This document shows, in pieces, positions 1 through 4,708 of a stretch of DNA of 5,065 nt (the first letter of the stretch is position 1; the number at the start of each line of letters is the position of its first letter). Position numbers and translations under genes: made by a program. The notes beneath the pieces were generated by a model. That model ran no database searches. It saw only the letters and a list, made by a program, of their open reading frames with translations, and was not told where the DNA came from. This stretch comes from Deltaproteobacteria bacterium RIFCSPHIGHO2_02_FULL_40_11. GTDB taxonomy: Bacteria; Bdellovibrionota; JACOXK01; 2-02-FULL-40-11. Location of the stretch: contig MGRI01000080.1 of the NCBI GenBank assembly GCA_001798105.1, positions 1 through 5,065 of the forward strand, in the 5' to 3' direction.

Positions 1-105
1 GGACCCAGAAGTGGTGGGTTTGGTGGCGGAAGAGGCGGAGACCGTGGTGGCCAAAGAGGCGGCGGTCGAGGCGGACGTGGTGGTGGAGGACGCTATCGCG
101 ATTAA
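1..105 (+). CDS. C-terminal RGG-rich tail of a truncated, probably RNA-binding protein
   Basis: Only the last 34 codons are in the window; they are read in the frame that ends at the TAA at 103-105. The translation is almost entirely Gly and Arg: repeated RGG/GGR units with isolated Asp, Gln, Phe and Tyr, ending in GRYRD. Such low-complexity RGG tails are known at the C-termini of DEAD-box RNA helicases, RRM-type RNA-binding proteins and some polynucleotide phosphorylases, where they add unspecific RNA affinity. Which of these this is cannot be decided without the upstream sequence; pnp is one candidate, because pnp and dut lie close together in some proteobacterial genomes (from memory). The G-rich codons here contrast with the more AT-rich genes downstream, as expected for Gly/Arg composition. 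The stop overlaps or nearly touches the start of dut, so the two are probably co-transcribed. Confidence 0.75.
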   Translation, partial: GPRSGGFGGGRGGDRGGQRGGGRGGRGGGGRYRD

Positions 106-565
106 AGTTCAAATTCGTAGGGTTTCCTTACACACTCAGGACCCATTGCCGCTTCCCAAAGCAATGACAGACGGATCTTCGGGATGTGATCTCATGGCAG
201 ATATTGAAACGCCCATTACGCTTCAGTCTTTTGAAAGACAACTCATCCCAACAGGCATCGCAATTTCAATACCCAAAGGTTTTGAGGCACAAATTCGTCC
301 CAGAAGTGGGTTGGCCATCAAAAATGGGATTACCCTTTTAAATACACCGGGGACCATTGACAGTGATTACCGTGGGGAAATTAAAGTAATTCTTGCCAAT
401 CTGGGGAAAGAACCTTTTACAATTCAAAGAGGCGACCGCATTGCCCAAATGGTTTTTCAAAAGGTGTGTGACGTTGAATGGGAACCAACAGAAATCTTAG
501 ATGAAACCCACCGCGGTGCAGGTGGATTTGGACATACAGGATATGAACAAGGGCAATCCTCTTAA
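83..565 (+). CDS. dut: dUTP diphosphatase (dUTPase, trimeric type)
   Basis: Hydrolyses dUTP to dUMP and pyrophosphate, keeping uracil out of DNA and supplying dUMP for thymidylate synthesis; cytosolic homotrimer. All five motifs of the trimeric family are present and intact. Numbered from the GTG at 83 (160 aa), they are motif 1 GSSGCDLMAD (31-40), motif 2 RPRSG (72-76), motif 3 with GTIDSDYRGE (90-99; D93 catalytic and Y96 uracil-selecting by family comparison), motif 4 RGDRIAQ (116-122) and motif 5 RGAGGFGHTG (144-153; F149 stacks on the base). The frame is open back to position 11, but that part is the RGG-coding DNA read one frame over and is not a real domain. Homology should begin at about IKVQIRR. 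The best conventional start is GTG at 83. An ATT at 101, 11 nt after GGAGGA, is a serious alternative (154 aa). The 3' end overlaps pgsA by 23 nt. Confidence 0.93.
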   Translation: MEDAIAIKVQIRRVSLHTQDPLPLPKAMTDGSSGCDLMADIETPITLQSFERQLIPTGIAISIPKGFEAQIRPRSGLAIKNGITLLNTPGTIDSDYRGEIKVILANLGKEPFTIQRGDRIAQMVFQKVCDVEWEPTEILDETHRGAGGFGHTGYEQGQSS

Positions 566-1112
566 GTCGGTAACGCTTCCGACCCTTATTACGCTATCTC
601 GCTTCGCAGTCATTCCACTCATTATGCTTCTACTTTTAAGCTCGTCTGGCTGGACGGGGCTATTGGCTGGCATTTTAATCACTTTGGCAGGGATTACGGA
701 CTTTATGGATGGGTATTTGGCCAGATATTATAAAGTGGAAACAGATCTTGGAAAGTTTTTAGATCCTTTGGCAGATAAGGTCTTGGTCGTTTCAGCCTTG
801 ATTATGCTTTCAGCGCTTTCGAGAGTGCATGCCATTTTGGTTGTCATTATTGTGTGTCGAGAAATTTTTATTACAGGCTTACGCGCGATTGCAAGCAATG
901 AGGGGATTGTTATTGCCGCCAGCCAACTTGGAAAATATAAAACCTTTTTACAAATTTGTGCCATTGTGGGGTTAAGTGTGCATGAAACCTATTTTGGGTT
1001 TAATTTTCAAGCTGTGGGACTCATTTTAATTTATATCTCGCTTGGATTTTCATTGTATTCGGCATATGAATACGTAAAGCTTTTTTTCGACAAAATTTTG
1101 CAGAGATCTTGA
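543..1112 (+). CDS. pgsA: CDP-diacylglycerol--glycerol-3-phosphate 3-phosphatidyltransferase
   Basis: Integral membrane enzyme that transfers phosphatidyl from CDP-diacylglycerol to glycerol-3-phosphate, giving phosphatidylglycerophosphate, the first committed step to phosphatidylglycerol and cardiolipin. The complete CDP-alcohol phosphotransferase signature D-x2-DG-x2-AR-x8-G-x3-D-x3-D is seen at residues 53-78, with metal and catalytic aspartates D53, D56, D74 and D78. About five hydrophobic segments surround it, and the 189-aa length is normal for PgsA. The N-terminus (LPTLITLSRFAVIPLI) matches the usual bacterial PgsA start, so I chose the ATG at 543 over the longer open frame beginning with ATG 501, whose extra 14 residues have no family counterpart. 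No good Shine-Dalgarno precedes 543; the start lies inside dut, suggesting translational coupling. Other CDP-alcohol transferases (pssA, phosphatidylinositol synthase) are less likely given the size and N-terminus. Confidence 0.92.
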   Translation: MNKGNPLKSVTLPTLITLSRFAVIPLIMLLLLSSSGWTGLLAGILITLAGITDFMDGYLARYYKVETDLGKFLDPLADKVLVVSALIMLSALSRVHAILVVIIVCREIFITGLRAIASNEGIVIAASQLGKYKTFLQICAIVGLSVHETYFGFNFQAVGLILIYISLGFSLYSAYEYVKLFFDKILQRS

Positions 1113-1156
1113 TTGATTTTGTTAAACCGATGGGATAAAAAATTGTCGTTGTTATT

Positions 1157-1185
1157 GTCATCCTGAGGCGAAGCCGAAGGATCTT
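1157..1185. repeat. Palindromic interspersed repeat with GCGAAGC mini-hairpin core
   Basis: Imperfect palindrome. The outer arms ATCCT (1160-1164) and AGGAT (1178-1182) are perfectly complementary. Next come GA (1165-1166) facing GA (1176-1177), which can form tandem sheared G-A pairs. The inner arms GGC (1167-1169) and GCC (1173-1175) close a GAA triloop (1170-1172). The heart of the structure, GCGAAGC, is a known unusually stable DNA hairpin. From memory, closely similar sequences of the TCATCCTGAG-CGAAG-GAAGGATCT kind occur in many copies between genes in diverse bacteria. Only one copy lies in this window, so its repeat status here is inference. It ends two bases before the mature 5' end of tRNA-Gly and would be part of any precursor transcript read through from pgsA. 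Confidence 0.6.
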
Positions 1186-1187
1186 CT

Positions 1188-1260
1188 GCGGGCGTAGCTC
1201 AGTTGGTAGAGCGCAACCTTGCCAAGGTTGAGGTCGCCGGTTCGAGACCGGTCGCCCGCT
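1188..1260 (+). tRNA. tRNA-Gly (anticodon GCC)
   Basis: The full cloverleaf can be drawn. The acceptor stem GCGGGCG (1188-1194) pairs perfectly with CGCCCGC (1253-1259), and the discriminator is T1260. The D stem is GCTC/GAGC with loop AGTTGGTA. The anticodon stem CAACC/GGTTG (1214-1218, 1226-1230) has loop TTGCCAA, giving anticodon GCC at 1221-1223, which reads GGC/GGU glycine codons. The variable loop is AGGTC. The T stem GCCGG/CCGGT has one G-T pair and loop TTCGAGA. CCA is not encoded: the gene is followed by T-rich sequence, so the tail must be added by CCA-adding enzyme. The gene sits 75 nt after pgsA, the same neighbour as glyW (also GCC) in E. coli, but no tRNA-Cys or tRNA-Leu follows. 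I see no convincing sigma70 promoter just upstream, so processing from a pgsA read-through transcript is possible. Confidence 0.98.
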
Positions 1261-1275
1261 TTTTTAAATTCTAGA

Positions 1276-2328
1276 ATGAAAAGACTTTTACTGGTTGGCG
1301 CAAGGAAAGAAGCCGTCAAGGCAGCGCAAAAAGCGACGTACCCCTTTTTAATTTGGAATGAGACCTTCATTCCGAAACGGAATTCCATTTCTGCCATTAT
1401 CGCAACGAAGGAAAACAGCGTTATCCCCGCAGCCAAATTAAGAAAAAAACTTAACTTACCCGGTATTTATCCACGCACAGCCTTATTGTGTCGGGACAAA
1501 TTCTTGATGAAGCGGCTTCTTCAAAAGCAGAAAATTCATGTCACACCTTTTTCCATTTTATCGAAAAAGACTCCGGCGCTTTGGCTAGAAAAGACCTTTG
1601 GTTTTCCGATGGTCCTTAAAAAAAGAGATTCTTCTGGAAGCCGAGGGCAAAAAATTATTCGAGACAGATCCAGACTTCAAAAGTCGATTCAAGCAGGGTT
1701 TTTAGCAGAAAAATGGATTCAAGGAAAAGAATACAGCGTGGAATCATTTATTCAGAATAAAAAAATTCTGTTTAGAAATATTACCGAGTATTATTTGCCA
1801 ACGCATATCAATATTATGCCGGCAGCGCTCTCTAAGACCGTACGTAAAAAAATTGATCTTTTAAATGCCAAGGTCATTCGTGCGCTTAAAATCCATCAAG
1901 GGATCACACATTTGGAATGTTTTATGACTCAAAAAGGACTTGTTTTTGGAGAAATTGCCATTCGGCCTCCAGGAGGCTATCTGATGCATCTTTTAAAAAT
2001 GACTTATGGATTTGATCCTTGGAAAGCGCTCTTTGATATCGAATTGGGAAAGAAAGTTACTTTTCCAAAAAAAAATAAAAAGACAACGGGTTCTTGGGTG
2101 ATTCACCCTGGATCTGGAATGGTCAGTCGGGTGCGGGGATTGAAAACCATTAAATCGCTTCCTCAGGTTCGAAAAATATCACTTCGATTAAAAGAGGGAG
2201 ACACGCTTAAAAAAAGAGGAAGTGTGGGGGAATCCTATGGAAAAATTTTGCTTTCAACCCAAACCAGAAAAGAACTCTTGGAAACAATTTCAAAGATTCA
2301 AAACCTTTTAAAAATTACTGTAAGTTAG
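1276..2328 (+). CDS. ATP-grasp ligase, L-amino-acid-ligase-like, substrate unknown
   Basis: A 350-aa protein with ATP-grasp layout. The N-terminal Rossmann-like pre-ATP-grasp part starts KRLLLVGAR (residues 2-10). The entry helix is RDKFLMKRLL (73-82), followed by FGFPMVLKKRDSSGSRG (108-124; ATP-binding lysine and flexible loop) and the hinge AEKWIQGKEYSVE (144-156). The metal- and phosphate-binding region runs from THLECF (211-216) to GEIAIRPPGG (225-234), with E214, E226 and R230 as likely ligands. The last ~80 residues (GSWVIHPGSGMVSRVRGL and following) resemble the C-terminal subdomain of L-amino-acid ligases and carnosine-synthase-like enzymes. The family joins a carboxylate to an amine or thiol via an acyl-phosphate using ATP; the substrates here cannot be read from the sequence. 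The protein is very Lys-rich (48 by my count). The ATG at 1276 fits the domain start and is 15 nt after tRNA-Gly, with no Shine-Dalgarno. The 3' end overlaps rlmN by 14 nt tail to tail. Confidence 0.85.
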   Translation: MKRLLLVGARKEAVKAAQKATYPFLIWNETFIPKRNSISAIIATKENSVIPAAKLRKKLNLPGIYPRTALLCRDKFLMKRLLQKQKIHVTPFSILSKKTPALWLEKTFGFPMVLKKRDSSGSRGQKIIRDRSRLQKSIQAGFLAEKWIQGKEYSVESFIQNKKILFRNITEYYLPTHINIMPAALSKTVRKKIDLLNAKVIRALKIHQGITHLECFMTQKGLVFGEIAIRPPGGYLMHLLKMTYGFDPWKALFDIELGKKVTFPKKNKKTTGSWVIHPGSGMVSRVRGLKTIKSLPQVRKISLRLKEGDTLKKRGSVGESYGKILLSTQTRKELLETISKIQNLLKITVS

Positions 2329-3346
2329 CAGATTGACTGGCCAATTGTCCACATGCGGCCAGAATGTCTCGGCCACGGCTATAGCGAATGGTTGCGTTGA
2401 TGCCGTTTTGTTTCAAAGCGTCTTGCATGGTGATGACGGTTTGATCGAGCGGTCTTTGAAAGGAGCCTGCTTTATGTTCATTAAAGGGGATTAGATTTAT
2501 TTTGCAAGGAATGTCTTTGAGCATCGTTCCCAAATTTTTTATGTCTTCAGCTGAGTCATTTAAATCTTTAAACACAACATATTCAAATGTAATTTTTCGT
2601 TGAGGTTTTAAAGGGTAGTTCCTACAAGCATCTAAAAGTGTTTGAAGGGGATACTTTCGATTGATGGGAATGATTTGACTTCGAAGAAGATCTGTAGAGG
2701 CATTTAAAGAAATTGCCAAATTTACATCCGTTCGTTTTCCAAATTCTTCGATAGCAGGGACCAAACCCACCGTTGAAACTGTTATTTTCCTTTGAGAGAG
2801 ATTAAATGCATCTGGGGATCTCAAAATGTCAATGGCTTGAATGACATTTTCTAAGTTTTCAAGCGGTTCGCCCATCCCCATCATGACAATATTTGTAATT
2901 TTTTGGTCTACACGCCTTTGAACTTCAATCACTTGATTTAAAATTTCTCCAGCACTTAAATTTCGCATGAGCCCTTGCTGGGTGGTGAGACAAAACTTAC
3001 AGCCCATGCGACAGCCCACTTGGGTGGAAATGCAAAGTGTAATGCGATCCGGGCTTGGCATGTAAACCGTTTCAATTGTGTTTTGATCTGGAAGTTCAAA
3101 TAAAAATTTCTCACTTTTATCTTTGGAAATCAATTTTTGAACCAGTTTAAAGTTGATGAGCGCGCAGTTTTTTTCAAGGCGATTTCGAAGAGAAGTGGAT
3201 AAATCTGTCATTTCATCAAAAGATTTTACATGCTTTTGATACATCCATTTCCAAAGCTGTTTGGCGCGATAGGGTTTTTCGCCCATCTCTGAAAGCAATG
3301 AAACCAAGCCCGAATAAGATAGGTTTTTAAGATCTGTGGCGTGCAT
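2315..3346 (-). CDS. rlmN: Dual-specificity 23S rRNA (A2503-C2) / tRNA (A37-C2) methyltransferase
   Basis: Radical-SAM enzyme that methylates C2 of A2503 in 23S rRNA and of A37 in certain tRNAs, tuning the peptidyl-transferase exit region and decoding. It has 343 aa, close to the usual size. The N-terminal accessory domain includes GEKPYRAKQLWKWMY (22-36). The 4Fe-4S cluster motif is CRMGCKFC (C112, C116, C119). Upstream C105 and C-terminal C332 (RGRDILAACGQLA) match the two mechanistic cysteines of E. coli RlmN (C118 and C355), which separates it from plain radical-SAM enzymes; Cfr shares these cysteines but the overall sequence reads as RlmN. The SAM-binding segment MMGMGEPLEN is at 155-164. 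The ATG at 3346 fits the family N-terminus; no Shine-Dalgarno is visible. It lies 41 nt downstream of the SDR gene on the same strand, so co-transcription is plausible. Confidence 0.95.
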   Translation of the reverse strand: MHATDLKNLSYSGLVSLLSEMGEKPYRAKQLWKWMYQKHVKSFDEMTDLSTSLRNRLEKNCALINFKLVQKLISKDKSEKFLFELPDQNTIETVYMPSPDRITLCISTQVGCRMGCKFCLTTQQGLMRNLSAGEILNQVIEVQRRVDQKITNIVMMGMGEPLENLENVIQAIDILRSPDAFNLSQRKITVSTVGLVPAIEEFGKRTDVNLAISLNASTDLLRSQIIPINRKYPLQTLLDACRNYPLKPQRKITFEYVVFKDLNDSAEDIKNLGTMLKDIPCKINLIPFNEHKAGSFQRPLDQTVITMQDALKQNGINATIRYSRGRDILAACGQLASQSANLQ

Positions 3347-3387
3347 GAAGCCGCATGTATATCATAAATTTTAAGATTGAACAGAGG

Positions 3388-4206
3388 CTATAAAAACAGG
3401 TCGGGTTGCAGTTCTTGTGAAGAATCTATGGCATAAGGGGCGAAGTCTTGAATCCCTTGTTTTTTTAAAATAGCTTCATCAATAAAGAAATTTCCCGTAC
3501 AGGTTTTAGCATCTTGAGTGAAGATCCAATAAGCTGCGTCGGCCATAATTTCAGGTTTTCTGCAATGGGCCATCATGTCTGTTCCACCCACAATATTTTC
3601 AATGGCCGCAGTTGCAATGGTGGTTTTGGGCCAAAGGGCATTGACGCCAATGCCAAGATCTTTAAATTCTTCAGCCATCCCTAAAACACATTCACTCATG
3701 CCATATTTTGAGAGCGTATAAGCCAAGTGTTGTGAAAACCACTGGGGCTTTAAATTTAAAGGCGGAGATAAGTTTAAAATATGTGGATTTTTAGATTTTT
3801 TAAGATAGGGCAGGCATTTTTGCGCACATAAAAAGCTGCCCCGCACATTTACAGAAAACATAAGATCAAAGGCTTTGATTGGCGTATGCTCTGTGTCTGA
3901 TAAGCGAATGGCGCTGGCATTATTGACCAAAATATCAATGCCGCCAAATTTTTTGAATGTTTCCAAAACTGCGTTTTCAACCTGGTCTTCAAAACGAATA
4001 TCACAGGCAAGTGGAAGCGCTCTTCCGCCAGCGTTTTCAATGTCTTGGACAGCTGTGTAAATGGTTCCTGGAAGCTTGGGGTGGGGGGTTTTTGTTTTTC
4101 CAATCACTGCGATTTTTGCGCCATCTTTCGCCGCTTTCATGGCAATGGCATGCCCAATGCCTCGAGTGGCACCTGTAATCAAAAGAACTTTATCTTTAAG
4201 ATTCAT
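3388..4206 (-). CDS. HSDL2-like short-chain dehydrogenase/reductase (catalytic domain only)
   Basis: A 272-aa Rossmann-fold NAD(P)-dependent oxidoreductase. The cofactor motif TGATRGIG is at residues 11-18, D69 follows in the CDI strand, then NNA (95-97), active-site N120 in the NVRG motif, and Y163-x3-K167 in YTLSK. Segments such as PHPKLPGTIYTA, NLSPPLNL, KYGMS, LGMAEEF, NALWPKT and the end LQPDLFL closely recall human HSDL2 (hydroxysteroid dehydrogenase-like 2) from memory. Unlike animal HSDL2, there is no SCP2 sterol-carrier domain after the SDR part. As in HSDL2, the usual catalytic Ser position reads Pro (LSPP), so the chemistry may be atypical. The substrate is unknown; a lipid or fatty-acyl role is inference. 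I chose the ATG at 4206 because the protein family starts there (MNLKDKVLLITG); an upstream GTG at 4239 would add 11 unconserved residues. The RBS is weak and overlaps a small hairpin. Confidence 0.88.
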   Translation of the reverse strand: MNLKDKVLLITGATRGIGHAIAMKAAKDGAKIAVIGKTKTPHPKLPGTIYTAVQDIENAGGRALPLACDIRFEDQVENAVLETFKKFGGIDILVNNASAIRLSDTEHTPIKAFDLMFSVNVRGSFLCAQKCLPYLKKSKNPHILNLSPPLNLKPQWFSQHLAYTLSKYGMSECVLGMAEEFKDLGIGVNALWPKTTIATAAIENIVGGTDMMAHCRKPEIMADAAYWIFTQDAKTCTGNFFIDEAILKKQGIQDFAPYAIDSSQELQPDLFL

Positions 4207-4291
4207 GCTCGTTTCTAAACGTAGAAAAAAAACAGACACTTGTCAGTATAAAAATGGGATGGTAATGTGGCTGTTCTTTAGGAGGAAATGC
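4207..4291. promoter_or_regulatory. Divergent intergenic region with short inverted repeats and possible promoters
   Basis: This 85-bp spacer separates the HSDL2-like SDR (leftward) from the secreted-protein gene (rightward), so it must hold at least one promoter. On the + strand, TTGTCA (4240-4245) is followed after 17 nt by the poor -10 TAATGT (4263-4268). On the - strand there is a TATACT-like element (around 4246-4251) and a CTGACA about 40 nt upstream of the SDR start; no pair is convincing. Inverted repeats seen are TTTCTA-AACG-TAGAAA (4212-4227), the overlapping CGTTT-CT-AAACG (4210-4221) and GACA-CT-TGTC (4235-4244). The first lies 5 nt upstream of the SDR ATG and could mask its ribosome binding site or serve as an operator. 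Confidence 0.35.
4280..4285 (+). promoter_or_regulatory. Strong Shine-Dalgarno (AGGAGG) of the secreted-protein gene
   Basis: A perfect AGGAGG lies 6 nt before the ATG at 4292. It decides the start: the same frame is open much further upstream, but that part overlaps the divergent promoter region and the SDR gene. Another ATG at 4288 is out of frame and too close to the SD. This is the only textbook SD I see in the window. Confidence 0.85.
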
Positions 4292-4708
4292 ATGCGATTT
4301 AAATTCTATTTTGTGTTGATTTGTTTCTTTCATGTAGCCATTTCCCATGCTCAGCAAAAGAAAGTCGAAGATCCAAGGCTTCAAGAATTACATGCGCTTT
4401 ATGCCCTCAGAGATCAATCCCAGGCTTTAATTGACGCCGGGATACTGATGTCTAAGATCCAAGACCTGACGTTAAAAGACGGGATGATTGATTATTTAAA
4501 AGCTCTGGACGCGCTTCCAGGGAGTGAGAGGGTTTTGGTTTCGCCCACGCCTTCTAAAATGGCCCAAGATCTGCGTTTTACAGTTTTGCACATTCTTCAA
4601 TTGCAGCGTTTCATGGAAACGCGAAAAGAGGCGCTTCAAAGTAGAATTGTAGAATTGGAAATTGCACTTTTTGGGAAGCCAAGCTGCGAAGGATTGATTT
4701 CAGGTTAA
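4292..4708 (+). CDS. Small secreted (periplasmic) helical protein, unknown function
   Basis: A 138-aa protein I do not recognise. Residues 1-20 form a clear Sec signal peptide: basic start (MRFKF), hydrophobic core (YFVLICFFHVAI) and a likely signal peptidase I site after SHA (S18-H19-A20), leaving Gln as the mature N-terminus. There is no lipobox cysteine at the cleavage site, so it is probably soluble in the periplasm or exported. The mature ~118 residues are rich in Leu, Gln, Glu and Lys and look mainly alpha-helical (31-62, 66-75 and 88-126), with a Pro-containing break around LVSPTPSK (82-89). The last helix (ETRKEALQSRIVELEIALFG) could form a coiled coil. There is a single mature cysteine (C132). 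It is transcribed divergently from the SDR and converges on queD, sharing TTAA at the stops. Nothing in the context gives it a function. Confidence 0.8.
   Translation: MRFKFYFVLICFFHVAISHAQQKKVEDPRLQELHALYALRDQSQALIDAGILMSKIQDLTLKDGMIDYLKALDALPGSERVLVSPTPSKMAQDLRFTVLHILQLQRFMETRKEALQSRIVELEIALFGKPSCEGLISG

Noticed and set aside
1..105. Tandem DNA repeat or minisatellite
   Set aside because: The G-rich periodicity follows Gly/Arg codons of an RGG tail; units are irregular and do not form an exact repeat array.
497..964. Two - strand open frames opposite dut/pgsA
   Set aside because: They are antisense shadows of well-supported genes with no recognisable motif or RBS.
1113..1145. Sigma70 promoter for tRNA-Gly (TTGATT ... 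GATAAA)
   Set aside because: Spacing is only 15 nt and the -10 matches 4 of 6; in AT-rich DNA this is expected by chance.
1236..1265. Rho-independent terminator from the tRNA T-arm/acceptor plus six Ts
   Set aside because: The hairpin bases belong to the tRNA fold and the T run is short and directly attached; no separate GC stem precedes it.
1219..1275. Upstream extension of the ATP-grasp frame into the tRNA
   Set aside because: The extra residues are translated tRNA sequence; the protein family begins at KRLLLVGA right after the ATG at 1276.
1158..1436. Open frame on the - strand across the repeat, tRNA-Gly and start of the ATP-grasp gene
   Set aside because: It reads through the tRNA gene in antisense and through the repeat; the translation has no domain features, and the opposite-strand tRNA and ATP-grasp gene explain the DNA.
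1188..2328. Integrated island at tRNA-Gly with attL/attR
   Set aside because: No integrase and no visible duplicate of the tRNA 3' end in the window; the tRNA is complete and downstream genes are mostly housekeeping.
3849..4178. Open frames in other frames within the SDR gene, on both strands
   Set aside because: The SDR motifs in the chosen frame are unambiguous; the others have no motifs and break off at random.
4061..4291. Long N-terminal extension of the secreted protein, and a - strand frame at 4196-4384
   Set aside because: The extension would run antisense through the SDR and bury the signal peptide; AGGAGG plus the signal peptide fix the start at 4292. The - strand frame is a shadow over the promoter region.
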